This document shows positions 11,272-21,758 of a stretch of 64,000 nucleotides of DNA, in pieces; positions within the stretch are counted from its first letter, which is position 1; each line of letters begins with the position of its first letter. The position numbers and the translations under genes were made by a program. Under the pieces are notes generated by a model, which was given only the letters and a program-made list of their open reading frames with translations, did not search any database and was not told where the DNA came from. Location of the stretch: the NCBI RefSeq assembly GCF_023923205.1, contig NZ_CP099490.1:3410001-3474000 (forward strand), written 5' to 3'. Source of the DNA: Ornithinimicrobium cryptoxanthini. GTDB taxonomy: Bacteria > Actinomycetota > Actinomycetes > Actinomycetales > Dermatophilaceae.

Positions 11272-11460
11272 ATGTCTCAGCCCGACGGCAACCGCCAGCT
11301 CGCCTGCCCCCTCTGTGGCTGCACCGAGTTTGACCGGCACGAGGCCCGGCAGGACACACGATGGGGCTTCACCAGCCACCGCATCCAGATGATGGTGTGC
11401 CAGCGGTGCTCCTACATCCTGCACTTCTATCGGCACCAGTCGATCTTCAACTTCGACTGA
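11272..11460 (+). CDS. small zinc-ribbon protein
   Basis: This 62-residue ORF has two CxxC pairs, CPLC (12-15) and CQRC (43-46), suggesting one zinc-ribbon site, and an aromatic-rich end (HFYRHQSIFNFD). GGGAGCGACC precedes ATG 11272. I do not recognise a named family. It may bind nucleic acid or serve as a small metal-binding adaptor. The next gene, convergent, is a ZIP-type metal transporter, which is only weak context. Confidence 0.7.
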   Translation: MSQPDGNRQLACPLCGCTEFDRHEARQDTRWGFTSHRIQMMVCQRCSYILHFYRHQSIFNFD

Positions 11461-11464
11461 TCCG

Positions 11465-11559
11465 CTGGTGCAAAACCACTACAAAAATGCGGGGGGCACC
11501 AACGAAACCGCTATGAAAATGCGGGGCGCACCAACAAAACCGCTATGAAAATGGGGGGT
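11465..11559. repeat. 32-bp tandem repeat array, locus 1 (three units)
   Basis: Three direct units at 11465-11496, 11497-11528 and 11529-11559 fill the gap between two convergent genes. Each contains a core like CGAAACCGCTATGAAAAT followed by a G-rich tail. The last unit ends inside the stop codon of the ZIP gene. The same repeat family, with identical 32-bp spacing, occurs at 36458-36585. Confidence 0.85.
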
Positions 11560-12380
11560 CACCAGGCGCCGGTCAGCGCCAGGCTCGACCACACGACGGC
11601 AGCCCCGGCGACGAGTCCGCCCAGCGACTGTGCGGGGTGGGTCTGATAGCGACGTGCGGCCGGGATCAGCTCGCGCAGGCTGAGCGCGATCATCATGCCG
11701 GCCACCAGCGCCAGGGTCAGCACCAGGAGCTGGGGAGGCAGTATGACGCGCAGCGCGAAGTAGCCGACGAGCGCACCGATCGGCTCGGCGAGCCCGGCCA
11801 CCGCGGCCCAGCCCAGGGCCGGCCGGCGTCGCCCGGTGGCGACATAGATCGGTGCGGCCACCGCGATCCCCTCGGGCACGTTGTGGATCGCAATGGCCAC
11901 GGCGAGCGGCACCCCCAGCTCCGGTGACTCAAGCATGGCCAGGAACGTCATCAGGCCCTCGGGGGCGTTGTGGGCACCGATGACCAGGGCGATCAGCAAC
12001 CCGCTGCGCATCAGCCGGTGGCTGCCGGTGAGCTCGGCGGCGTCGGAGCGAGCTTCGGAGTCCGTGGCGACATCAGCAGAGTGCGCCGCGTCGCGCACGA
12101 TCCGCTCGGGCAGGAACCTGTCGATCAGCAGCACCAGCACCGCGCCGACGAGGAAAGCACCGCTCGTCCACACCAGTGGCCTGGGGACGGCCGACTCCCT
12201 CAGGGTCGTCACGCTGAGCGGCAGGATCTCCAGGACGGACAGCACGATCATCACGCCCGCGGCGAAGGCGAGGCTGACGGCCAGCGCGCCGCGCCGTCGC
12301 ATGCCGGGGTGCAGCGCCAGGACGCCACCGGCGATGGTTGCCGCACCGGCCAGGGCCGTGGCAACGATCGCCCAGATCAT
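11559..12380 (-). CDS. ZIP-family divalent metal transporter (ZupT-like)
   Basis: This 273-residue membrane protein has about eight hydrophobic segments. The conserved metal-binding motifs of the ZIP family are present: GAHNAPEG in helix IV and AIHNVPEGI in helix V, with a charged, Asp/Glu- and His-containing loop between the two halves (about 95-125). It should import Zn2+ or related divalent metals. The stop codon lies at the edge of the 32-bp repeat array. No Zur-like operator was evident by eye in the 9-bp gap to the next gene. Confidence 0.88.
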   Translation of the reverse strand: MIWAIVATALAGAATIAGGVLALHPGMRRRGALAVSLAFAAGVMIVLSVLEILPLSVTTLRESAVPRPLVWTSGAFLVGAVLVLLIDRFLPERIVRDAAHSADVATDSEARSDAAELTGSHRLMRSGLLIALVIGAHNAPEGLMTFLAMLESPELGVPLAVAIAIHNVPEGIAVAAPIYVATGRRRPALGWAAVAGLAEPIGALVGYFALRVILPPQLLVLTLALVAGMMIALSLRELIPAARRYQTHPAQSLGGLVAGAAVVWSSLALTGAW

Positions 12381-12389
12381 CGTCGCCGG

Positions 12390-12794
12390 TCAGCTGGACG
12401 CTGCTGCGTCGGCTGGTCCGTCGGCAGCACCGTCGCGCGCCGTCACCGGCGGACGGGGGTCGCCGGGCTCGTCATAGGACCCACCGTGCTCGGTTGCGAG
12501 TGCGGCGAACCGCTCGCGCAGCCCCTCATAGGCACCGCCGCCGGACGTGTCCGGCAGCCGGTCATCGAGGACGCGCACCGCCCACCGAGGCCCCTCGTCG
12601 CCCTCGCTACCCTCGTCGCCCTCGACCTCACCCGACGGAACCGTCTGCACCACGAAGACGTGGGCAAACCCCTCCTCAGTCAGCGTCTCCGCGACCTCCT
12701 CGGCCACCGCCCGCTCCGGGAAGACCAACAGGTGCTCAGCGCCCGCCCGCGCGTCACCGGCGGCGGGGGCCGTCTCTTCCGTGGGACTCTGCAT
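12390..12794 (-). CDS. small acidic protein, possibly RraB-like
   Basis: This 134-residue acidic protein has a compact alpha/beta-like core from about 20 to 115: LLVFPERAVAEEVAETL, then FVVQTV, WAVRVLDDRLP and GLRERFAALATEHGG. The layout of two strand-helix units resembles the ribonuclease E inhibitor RraB family, but I see no decisive motif. The terminal 20 residues are Ala/Pro-rich. The gene lies 9 bp upstream of the ZIP gene on the same strand, so the two may be cotranscribed. Function is uncertain. Confidence 0.6.
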   Translation of the reverse strand: MQSPTEETAPAAGDARAGAEHLLVFPERAVAEEVAETLTEEGFAHVFVVQTVPSGEVEGDEGSEGDEGPRWAVRVLDDRLPDTSGGGAYEGLRERFAALATEHGGSYDEPGDPRPPVTARDGAADGPADAAASS

Positions 12795-12849
12795 GGCGCC
12801 ACTATCTCACCAGGACGACATGACGGCCCGGCACCTGGGATCATCAGGC

Positions 12850-13647
12850 ATGACCGAAAGGCTCCCCGTCGACTGCTGGCTCACCGACATGGACGGCGTG
12901 CTCGTCCACGAGGAGCGGGCGCTGCCGGGTGCGGCGGAGTTCATCGCCGAGCTCCTCGACACCGGCACCCGGTTCCAGCTGCTGACCAACAACTCGATCT
13001 TCACCCCGCGTGACCTGCGCGCGCGACTGGCTACGGGCGGCATCGAGGTCCCGGAGGAGGCGATCTGGACCTCGGCCCTGGCGACCGCGCAGTTCCTGGC
13101 CGACCAGCGAGCTGGTGGCTCGGCATACGTCATCGGCGAGGCAGGGCTGACCAACGCCCTGCACAACGTCGGCTATGTGATGACCGACCGTGAGCCGGAC
13201 TATGTCGTGCTCGGCGAGACCCGCACCTACTCCTTCGAGGCGATCACCCGGGCGATCCGCCTGGTCCAGGGCGGCGCCCGCTTCATCGCGACCAACCCGG
13301 ACCCGACCGGCCCGTCCGCGCACGGGCCGCTGCCCGCGACGGGGTCCGTGGCGGCCCTGATCACCCGCGCGACGGGTGTCGACCCCTATTTTGTCGGCAA
13401 GCCGAACCCGCTGATGATGCGCAGCGCGCTGAACCGCATCGACGCCCACTCCGAGCACACGGTGATGATCGGGGACCGGATGGACACCGACATCGTCAGC
13501 GGGCTCGAGGCGGGCCTGCGGACGGTGCTCGTCCTAACCGGGTCGACCGCCGCTGACCAGGTGGAACGCTTCCCGTTCCGCCCGACGCGGGTCTGCGACT
13601 CGATCGCCGACGTAGTGCCGCTGGTGCGTGAGCTCGGCCGCAGCTGA
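12850..13647 (+). CDS. HAD-superfamily subfamily IIA phosphatase (NagD-like)
   Basis: This 265-residue hydrolase has the HAD motifs in order: DMDGVLVHEE near 13-22 with the nucleophile and acid/base Asp residues, LLTNNS near 44-49 (motif II), a C2-type cap domain, then KPNP with the motif III lysine and MIGDRMDTDI (motif IV). HAD-IIA members dephosphorylate small sugar phosphates, nucleotides or p-nitrophenyl phosphate. ATG 12850 is used; an ATG at 12820 would add ten poorly conserved residues. Substrate not predictable from sequence. Confidence 0.85.
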   Translation: MTERLPVDCWLTDMDGVLVHEERALPGAAEFIAELLDTGTRFQLLTNNSIFTPRDLRARLATGGIEVPEEAIWTSALATAQFLADQRAGGSAYVIGEAGLTNALHNVGYVMTDREPDYVVLGETRTYSFEAITRAIRLVQGGARFIATNPDPTGPSAHGPLPATGSVAALITRATGVDPYFVGKPNPLMMRSALNRIDAHSEHTVMIGDRMDTDIVSGLEAGLRTVLVLTGSTAADQVERFPFRPTRVCDSIADVVPLVRELGRS

Positions 13648-13738
13648 CCGCCCTCTCAGCGCGCACGGCCCGCGGCCACAGCGCCCTCGAGCCGACCCCA
13701 GAAGTTCACCGCGAGCTCTCCCGTGTTCACGCTCTGGA

Positions 13739-13768
13739 TTGACTTCGGGCGGTCATCGCGCCTAGGTT
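13739..13768 (+). promoter_or_regulatory. candidate promoter of the first S8 protease
   Basis: TTGACT (13739-13744) and TAGGTT (13763-13768) are separated by 18 bp and lie about 50 bp upstream of ATG 13820. An inverted repeat AGGACG-N11-CGTCCT follows in the leader. The match is by eye only. Confidence 0.45.
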
Positions 13769-13819
13769 GCGGGAGGACGTCCGTGGGGGGCGTCCTGGAC
13801 ACCACAAGGGGAAAAAACA

Positions 13820-16741
13820 ATGGCTCATAGAGCTCATCGAGGGCTGCCTCAGCGCACCCTCGCGGCCGTCGTCGGGTTGGGGATGGCGGGCAGCATGCTG
13901 TCCGTCGCCACCGCCTCGGCAACACCGGTGCCGGCGGACAACGCCGCCACATCCGTCACTGCGGCGGACTTCACTGACGGCAGCTACATCGTCCTGCTCA
14001 AGGACGCTCCGCTGGCCACCTACTCGGGCACGACGCCCGCACCAGGGGACAAGCTCAACGTCACCACCAGCGCTGCGGAGACGTATGCCGCACAGCTGGC
14101 CACCGCGCAGGACTCGGTCCTGTCCGCGGTCGAGGCCGAGCCGACCTACCGCTACGACACGGTGCTCAACGGCTTCGCGATCAGCCTGACTGCCGAGGAG
14201 GCAGCTCAGCTGGCCAACCGTGGCGACGTCGAGTCGGTCACCCCGGCGCAGCACCTGGAGCTGCACGAGTCCGACCTGTCCTTCACGGACGGCTCGGCCA
14301 CCCCCGACACCGACGTGAGCCCGGACTTCCTGGGCGTGCGCGGCGAGGGCGGCCTGTGGGAGCAGCTCGGTGGCGTCGACGTCGCGGGTGAGGGTCTGGT
14401 CGTCGGCATCATCGACACCGGCCTGGCCTATGCCAACGCCTCGTTCACCGACGGCACCGTCTCCAGCCCGCCGGCTGACTGGGCCGGCGACTGCGAGCCC
14501 GGCGAGGACGGCTCCTGGCCGGCCAACGCCTGCTCCGACAAGGTGATCGGCGCCAACTACTTCATCGACGGCCTGCGCGCCGCCGGCGCCGACGCCGCTG
14601 CTCACGAGAAGGTCAGCCCGACCGACATCAACGGCCACGGCAGCCACGTCGCCGGCACGGCCGCGGGCTTCCCGCTGACCTTGACCGCCGGCACGACTGA
14701 GATCGACATCGCGGGCATGGCTCCGGCCGCCCACCTGTCCGTCTACAAGGTCTGCTGGGACTACGTCGCCGGCACCGAGTCCGGTGCGACCTGCATGAAC
14801 ACCGACTCCGCCGCGGCCGTCGAGAAGGCCGTCGAGGACGGCGTCGACGTGCTCAACTTCTCCATCGGCAACCCCGACGACCCCGGCTACAACAACAGCC
14901 CGGTCGACGAGGCGTTCAAGAACGCTGCCGCCGCTGGTGTGTTCAGCGCCAACTCGGCCGGCAACTCCGGCCCCGAGGGCAACCCGGTCAACATGCCGGT
15001 GTCCAACAACGCCCCGTGGGTGACGACCGTGGCCGCCGCGACGCACCGCGATGCGACCGCACCGACCATCGCCGGCTTCTCCTCGCGCGGCCCGGTCAAC
15101 GTGCCGGCGGCCGAGCAGAACCTGCTCAAGCCCGACCTGGGCGCTCCCGGGGTGCAGGTGCTGGCCGCCGCTATCAACCCCGAGACCGGCGCGACCGGCT
15201 GGGGCTACAAGAACGGCACCTCGATGGCCTCCCCGCACATCGCGGGCCTGGCTGCGCTGCTGCAGCAGGGTCACCCGGACTGGTCCCCGATGGCGGTCAA
15301 GTCCGCCATGCAGACCACGACGCGTGACTACACGACCGCCCAGAGCAACGACCCGTTCCTGGGTGGCACCGGCTTCGTGGCTCCCAAGGTCTTCCTGAAC
15401 CCGGGTCTGGTGTTCGACTCCGGTGTCGCCGACTGGGACGCCTTCGAGGCGGACACCACGGCCGGCTACAACTACAACACCGCGTCGCTGCAGATCGGCG
15501 CCCTCGGCGCCGAGGGCCCGACCACGACCACCCGGACCGTCACCAACGTGACGGACGCCGAGGTCACCTACACCGCGGCATACGACGGCCCGGCGAGCCT
15601 CGAGGTCATCGTCGAGCCCGCGACCACTACGGTCCCGGCCGGCGGCACCGCCGAGGTCACCATCTCGGTGCGCAACATCGACGCCGCCACCGACGTGTGG
15701 CAGAAGGCGACCCTCTCCTGGACCGGTGCGGGCCTGCCGGCCGTCACCATCCCGGTGGTCGCCCGTGGCGAGCAAGCGCCCGCCGATGAGACTCCCCCTG
15801 CCAAGGTCGAGCGCGTCTGGGGCGAGAACCGCTATGGCACCGCGCAGGAGCTCTCCGAGCACTTCCCCGAGGGTTCCGACACGGTCTACATCGCCTCGGG
15901 CGAGGGCTTCCCGGACGCGATGTCCGGCTCCCCGGCCGCGGCCCGTGGCCTGACCCCGGGTGTCATGGAGACCCCCGAGGGTGACGCTGCCCCCGTGCTG
16001 CTGACCCGCAAGGGCAGCCTCGCGGCGGAGACCGTGGCCGCGCTCGACGAGCTGACCCCGGCCAAGATCGTCGTGCTCGGTGGCACCAGCACCATCGCGC
16101 AGTCCGTCGAGGACGAGCTCAACGCCGGCTGGACCGCCGAGGTCACCCGCGTCGACGGTGCGAACCGTTATGAGACGGCGGCCAACCTGGCTGCCATGTT
16201 CCCGGCCGACCTGCCGGTGGTCTACCTGGCCTCCGGCGAGAACCCGGCCTACCCCGACGCCCTCACCGGCTCGGCCCTGGCCGGCGCCAACGACGCGCCC
16301 GTCCTGCTGACCCGCAAGGGCTCCGTCCCGGAGGCCACCGCGGCCGCGCTGGCGGATCTCAACCCGCAGAGCGTCGTGGTCCTGGGTGGCCCGGCGTCGG
16401 TCAGCGACGCGGTCTATGACGCCGTCGGCGCCAGCGACCGCCTCTTCGGCGCCGACCGCTTCGAGACGGCCGTCGACGTCTCGAGCAACTACGAGACGGA
16501 TGTGCCGGTGGTCTACATCGCCAACGGCCAGGACTACCCCGACGCGCTCGCCAGCTCCGCGCTGGCCGGCTCGGAGGACGTCCCGGTCCTGATCACCAAC
16601 CCGGGCACGCTGCCGGGCGTCATCGAGGCAGAGCTCAACCGCCTCTCCCCTGAGCGCGTCGTCATCGTCGGCGGCACCAACTCGGTGTCGCAGTCCGTCG
16701 AGGACCGCCTCAACGAGCTCTACCCGGGCTGGATCGGCTGA
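13820..16741 (+). CDS. secreted S8 subtilisin-like protease with three CWB2 repeats
   Basis: This 973-residue exported protease has a signal peptide (about 1-35), an inhibitor-I9-like propeptide (SYIVLLKDAP to about 145) and a subtilase domain with catalytic Asp199 in IIDTG, His273 in NGHGSHVAGT and Ser468 in NGTSMASPH. A fibronectin-like domain follows (about 545-650). The C-terminus has three cell-wall-binding repeat 2 units (from about 668, each with RYxTA/RFETA and VVVLGG-type motifs), which in other Gram-positives bind wall polymers non-covalently. The enzyme is therefore expected to be displayed on the surface and may process surface proteins or scavenge peptides. A paralogue of similar layout is at 52817-56716. 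RBS AAGGGG precedes ATG 13820. Confidence 0.92.
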   Translation: MAHRAHRGLPQRTLAAVVGLGMAGSMLSVATASATPVPADNAATSVTAADFTDGSYIVLLKDAPLATYSGTTPAPGDKLNVTTSAAETYAAQLATAQDSVLSAVEAEPTYRYDTVLNGFAISLTAEEAAQLANRGDVESVTPAQHLELHESDLSFTDGSATPDTDVSPDFLGVRGEGGLWEQLGGVDVAGEGLVVGIIDTGLAYANASFTDGTVSSPPADWAGDCEPGEDGSWPANACSDKVIGANYFIDGLRAAGADAAAHEKVSPTDINGHGSHVAGTAAGFPLTLTAGTTEIDIAGMAPAAHLSVYKVCWDYVAGTESGATCMNTDSAAAVEKAVEDGVDVLNFSIGNPDDPGYNNSPVDEAFKNAAAAGVFSANSAGNSGPEGNPVNMPVSNNAPWVTTVAAATHRDATAPTIAGFSSRGPVNVPAAEQNLLKPDLGAPGVQVLAAAINPETGATGWGYKNGTSMASPHIAGLAALLQQGHPDWSPMAVKSAMQTTTRDYTTAQSNDPFLGGTGFVAPKVFLNPGLVFDSGVADWDAFEADTTAGYNYNTASLQIGALGAEGPTTTTRTVTNVTDAEVTYTAAYDGPASLEVIVEPATTTVPAGGTAEVTISVRNIDAATDVWQKATLSWTGAGLPAVTIPVVARGEQAPADETPPAKVERVWGENRYGTAQELSEHFPEGSDTVYIASGEGFPDAMSGSPAAARGLTPGVMETPEGDAAPVLLTRKGSLAAETVAALDELTPAKIVVLGGTSTIAQSVEDELNAGWTAEVTRVDGANRYETAANLAAMFPADLPVVYLASGENPAYPDALTGSALAGANDAPVLLTRKGSVPEATAAALADLNPQSVVVLGGPASVSDAVYDAVGASDRLFGADRFETAVDVSSNYETDVPVVYIANGQDYPDALASSALAGSEDVPVLITNPGTLPGVIEAELNRLSPERVVIVGGTNSVSQSVEDRLNELYPGWIG

Positions 16742-16780
16742 CGCTGATCTGATCGGCTGAGCTCACGGCTCAGACACACC

Positions 16781-16822
16781 ACGGCCGCCGGGTCGGAGCA
16801 ACTGCTCCGACCCGGCGGTCGT
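16781..16822 (+). terminator. strong GC hairpin after the first S8 protease
   Basis: CCGCCGGGTCGGAGC pairs perfectly with its complement around a loop of about four bases, and the stem extends with ACG/CGT at the base. It lies 40 bp past the stop codon. No long T run follows, as is common in high-GC actinobacteria. Confidence 0.75.
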
Positions 16823-16869
16823 GAGTTGTAGCGGACGGGACCGGTTGCGCGGCGGCTCACACCGCTCAG

Positions 16870-16928
16870 CCCGAGAAGGTGTCCCTCAACCTGACGAAAT
16901 ACCTCGGGCTAGGGGACACCTTCTCGGG
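16870..16928. repeat. 16-bp inverted repeat with 27-base loop
   Basis: CCCGAGAAGGTGTCCC at 16870-16885 is repeated in perfect inverse orientation at 16913-16928. It lies between the convergent S8 protease and hspR genes. It could be a terminator for the chaperone operon on the minus strand or the footprint of a small mobile repeat. The loop itself contains CTCAACCTGACG, similar to sequence beside the dnaK HAIR site. Confidence 0.7.
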
Positions 16929-17017
16929 TTGAGCTGCGGCGGCCGATGGCCTGGGCGGGGTTGAGCTCGGGCGGCCGATGGCGTGGCGGGGTTGAGCGCT
17001 GCGGCGACCGACTACCG
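16929..17017. repeat. 31/32-bp direct repeat containing TTGAGC
   Basis: Units at 16929-16960 and 16961-16991 share TTGAGC, GGCGGCCGATGGC and a GGGG tail. A partial third unit starts at 16992. Each begins with (G)TTGAGC, identical to one half of the HAIR operators in this window. The array lies immediately downstream of hspR. No function is known. Confidence 0.6.
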
Positions 17018-17032
17018 TGCCGGAAGGACGGC

Positions 17033-17485
17033 TCAGAACGGGAGCGGACGCCATACGGCAAGAGCGGTGCTGGCCGGCTCCTGCTGGGGGCGGGTGCCGG
17101 GGCGCAGCACCACGGCCTCGCCGGTCGGGCCGGCCGCAAAGACGCGGGTGCGCACCTGGATCGCCTGGCGCAGCACCCTGTTCTGCTCGAGCAGCTCTGC
17201 GGTGCGGCTCTGCAGCGCCTCGACCCGCAGCTCCAGCTCCATGATCCGTTGGATGCCAGCCAGGCTGACGCCCTCCTCCTGGGAGAGCCGCTGCACCTCA
17301 CGCAGCCGGGAGACGTCGCGGGCGGAGTAGCGCCGGCCACCCCCGCGCGTGCGCTGCGGAGTGACCAGCCCGAGCCGGTCATACTGCCGCAGCGTCTGGG
17401 CGTGCATGCCCGCAAGCTCGGCAGCGATGGAGATGACATAGACAGGGGTGTCCTCGCCGGGACCGTTGCCGGTGTGCCGTGCCAT
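17033..17485 (-). CDS. hspR: heat-shock repressor HspR (MerR family)
   Basis: This 150-residue MerR-type repressor has a winged-helix N-terminus (about 15-85): VYVISIAAELAGMHAQTLRQ, YDRLGLV and RGGGRRYSARDV. A coiled-coil dimerisation helix follows (about 88-112). The short basic, Pro-rich tail is where HspR proteins contact DnaK. It is the last gene of dnaK-grpE-dnaJ-hspR, the standard actinobacterial order. HspR represses its own operon and clpB by binding HAIR sites, found here at 21388-21408 and 3651-3671. RBS GAGGAGGAGACG precedes ATG 17485. Confidence 0.93.
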   Translation of the reverse strand: MARHTGNGPGEDTPVYVISIAAELAGMHAQTLRQYDRLGLVTPQRTRGGGRRYSARDVSRLREVQRLSQEEGVSLAGIQRIMELELRVEALQSRTAELLEQNRVLRQAIQVRTRVFAAGPTGEAVVLRPGTRPQQEPASTALAVWRPLPF

Positions 17486-17532
17486 CGTCTCCTCCTCGCC
17501 GTATGCCGTGGGGACAGTGTGTGGGGTGCTGC

Positions 17533-18552
17533 TTACTCCCGTGCGCGCTGCATCAGGTCGGCGCGCGGGTCGGCGCCATCCTCCTCGGCCGCCAGCACCT
17601 CGACGGCCTCTCGGGCCTTGTCGGTGAGGCGTTGCGGGACGACGACCGTGACCTTGGCCAACAGGTCGCCGGTGCCGCTCGAGGCCTTGATGCCGCGGCC
17701 CTTGACGCGCAGCACCCGACCGGACGGGGTGCCCGCCGCGATCTTGACCTTGACCGTGCCGCCGTCGAGCGTCGGCACCGGGACCGTGGCACCGAGCGCC
17801 GCCTCGGCGAAGGTCACCGGCAGGTCGAGCGTCAGGTTGTTGCCCTCCCGGCCGAAGACGGGATGCGGCCGCACCGTGACGACCAGCATCAGGTCGCCGT
17901 GGGGGGCGCCGGGGTCACCGGCCAGACCCTTGCCGCGCAGGCGGATCTTCTGACCGTCCTTGACGCCGGCGGGGATGCGGGTGGTGACCCGACCACCCTC
18001 CGGGGTCTGCAGAGTGACCGTGTCACCACTGGCGGCCGAGGTGAAGTCGATCGTGGTCCGGGCCTCGACGTTGCGGCCCGGTCGCGGGCCGCGGGTGCTC
18101 TGGAAAGGGGAGCCGCCGGCATACTGCCCGCCCCCGGCGAAGCCGCCGAGCAGGTCCTCGATGTTGATCCCCTGCCCACCGGCCGTGCTGAAGCGGGTGC
18201 CGCCGCCCTGGCCCCCCGCTCCGGGACCTGCGCCACCGAACATCTGGGCAAACACGTCCTCGAAGCCAGCGCCGCCGGCACCGCCAGCTCCACCCGCCGT
18301 GAAGCGGGCGCCGCCGCGGGACATCGCCCGGACCGCGTCATACTGCTTGCGCTGCTCGGGGTCGGAGAGGACGGCATAGGCCTCGCCGATCTCCTTGAAC
18401 TTCTTCTCTGCTGCGGCGTCACCAGGTTTGGAGTCCGGATGCCACTGCCGGGCGAGCTTGCGATAGGTGCTCTTGACCTTCTTGGCGTCCGCGTCAGCGG
18501 GCACGCCGAGGATCGCGTAGAAGTCCTTCTCAAACCAGTCCTGGCTGGCCAT
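17533..18552 (-). CDS. dnaJ: DnaJ/CbpA-type J-domain co-chaperone
   Basis: This 339-residue co-chaperone stimulates DnaK ATPase. The J domain (about 8-75) contains the essential HPD in ARQWHPDSKPGD. A Gly/Phe-rich region (about 80-155) follows, then the two beta-sandwich substrate-binding domains and a dimerisation tail. There are no CxxCxGxG zinc fingers, so it is a type II (CbpA-like) protein rather than the zinc-finger DnaJ usually drawn in this operon. Another zinc-finger DnaJ, typically beside hrcA, may exist elsewhere in the genome. It lies 80 bp after grpE and 47 bp before hspR. Confidence 0.9.
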   Translation of the reverse strand: MASQDWFEKDFYAILGVPADADAKKVKSTYRKLARQWHPDSKPGDAAAEKKFKEIGEAYAVLSDPEQRKQYDAVRAMSRGGARFTAGGAGGAGGAGFEDVFAQMFGGAGPGAGGQGGGTRFSTAGGQGINIEDLLGGFAGGGQYAGGSPFQSTRGPRPGRNVEARTTIDFTSAASGDTVTLQTPEGGRVTTRIPAGVKDGQKIRLRGKGLAGDPGAPHGDLMLVVTVRPHPVFGREGNNLTLDLPVTFAEAALGATVPVPTLDGGTVKVKIAAGTPSGRVLRVKGRGIKASSGTGDLLAKVTVVVPQRLTDKAREAVEVLAAEEDGADPRADLMQRARE

Positions 18553-18632
18553 GTGTCCTCACCTCCCTGGGTCAGTGTGCTGCGCCGCCGTGGCGGGCCG
18601 GGACAGCGTGACGCCGTCCCGGCCTGCCTCGA

Positions 18633-19351
18633 TCATGCCGGGTCTGCCACCGCCACGCGGGCGGCGCGGACCACCCGGTCGCCGACCTTGAAGCCGGGCT
18701 GCATGACCTGGACGATCGTCGTCTCGGTCGCGCCCTCGGGCAGGTCTGCCTCCGGCAGGTGCATCAGCGCCTCGTGGACGGCCGGGTCGAAGGTCTCGCC
18801 GACCGCCCCGAGCCGCTCGACGCCGAACCGGCCGAGCGTGGTCTCGAGCTTGTCGGCGATCGCCAGCAGCGGGCCCTCGGTCAGCTCGCCGTGCTCCTTG
18901 GCCATGTGCAGGTCGTCCAGGACCGGCAGCAGGGCCTCGACCACGGTGGTGGTCCCGGCCTCGCGGTCCCGGACCCGGTCGCGGTCGACGCGGCGCTTGT
19001 AGTTGACATACTCCGCCTGCAGGCGGCGCAGGTCCTCGAGCCGGTCCGCCGCGACGACGGTGTCCGGGTGCAGGTCGTCAGCCGACCGGCCCCCGTCCAC
19101 CGGGGTGCCGGACGTGGCCTGGGGGGCACCGGACGGGTCCTGCTCGCCGCCCGGCAGGGCGTCACCGACGCCGCCGCCGAAGGCGTTGTCGCCACCTGCG
19201 ACCTGCTCCGCTGCGGTCTCCTGGACCTGCTCCGCCGACACGTCCCGGACCTGACCCGTCTCAGGGTCGATCCGCCGCTTGTCCCGGATCACCGGGCCGG
19301 TGGGGCCGTCGGACTCGTGGTCCTGCGGGCCACCGGCACCGGTGGTGTCGG

Positions 19352-19355
<4 letters not shown>
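18633..19355 (-). CDS. grpE: GrpE nucleotide exchange factor
   Basis: This 240-residue protein releases ADP from DnaK. The first 95 residues are low-complexity and acidic, longer than in E. coli. The conserved part begins with a long helix ([20 protein letters not shown]) and ends with the beta domain containing [18 protein letters not shown] and [17 protein letters not shown]. The GTG start overlaps the dnaK stop (GTGA), so translation is coupled. The long N-terminus probably includes a disordered region, as in other actinobacterial GrpE. Confidence 0.92.
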
Positions 19356-21274
<1,919 letters not shown>

Positions 21275-21387
21275 GCGATGACTCTCCTGTATGTCGTGTG
21301 GCTGGCCGAGCGTCTCACCCCCGGCCTGGTCTTCAGACCCCAACTTGCGCCCTCGACCCGGTCATTGTCAAACCGAGACTCAGTGAA

Positions 21388-21408
21388 GTTGAGTATGTCA
21401 GGCTCAAC
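21388..21408. promoter_or_regulatory. HAIR operator (HspR site) upstream of dnaK
   Basis: GTTGAGT-N7-GCTCAAC is an almost perfect inverted repeat with the same spacing as the clpB site. One arm differs from the clpB site by one base. It is the expected HspR operator for the dnaK operon. Confidence 0.88.
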
Positions 21409-21512
21409 CTGCGTGACAGTCGGATTGTTCCCGGGGTTGCTCCCATGAGGATGGGACCGGCGACGACGGCCTGCCTGCCTCACGCCCGCTTGACGATGGT
21501 ACGATGGATGGC

Positions 21513-21758
21513 ATGTTGGCATCGCTGGACAAGGCGGGGCGCGTGGTCATCCCCAAGGAGGCCCGGGATCAGCTTGGACTGGGACCCGAAGTCCAGTTCG
21601 AGGTGACCCTGACCGGTGACGGGCTGCTCCTCACCCCCCTCCGTAGATCGGCACGGCGCATCGTGGAGATCGACGGCTGGCCGGTCATCGAGGCCGTGCG
21701 CGGCGTGACGACGACCGACGCCGATGTCCAGCGCTGGCGGGACGATGGCCAGCGCTGA
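21513..21758 (+). CDS. AbrB/MazE-fold antitoxin
   Basis: This 81-residue protein starts with a SpoVT-AbrB swapped-hairpin domain: LASLDKAGRVVIPKEARDQL, then VQFEVTLTGDGLLLTP. The C-terminal part is a toxin-contacting tail. It overlaps the PIN-domain gene by 14 bases, the usual arrangement of VapBC-type pairs, and probably represses the pair. ATG 21513 is favoured because a TACGAT hexamer at 21500-21505 lies 7 bases upstream, giving a leaderless message. An ATG at 21504 is the alternative. Confidence 0.82.
   Translation: MLASLDKAGRVVIPKEARDQLGLGPEVQFEVTLTGDGLLLTPLRRSARRIVEIDGWPVIEAVRGVTTTDADVQRWRDDGQR

Noticed and set aside
11465..11559. CRISPR array
   Set aside because: Units are contiguous direct repeats without variable spacers and there are no cas genes; the same applies to 36458-36585 and 50528-50596.
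13727..15862. A 711-codon frame opposite the first S8 protease
   Set aside because: The plus-strand protease is unambiguous with a full catalytic triad; the antisense frame has no domain pattern.
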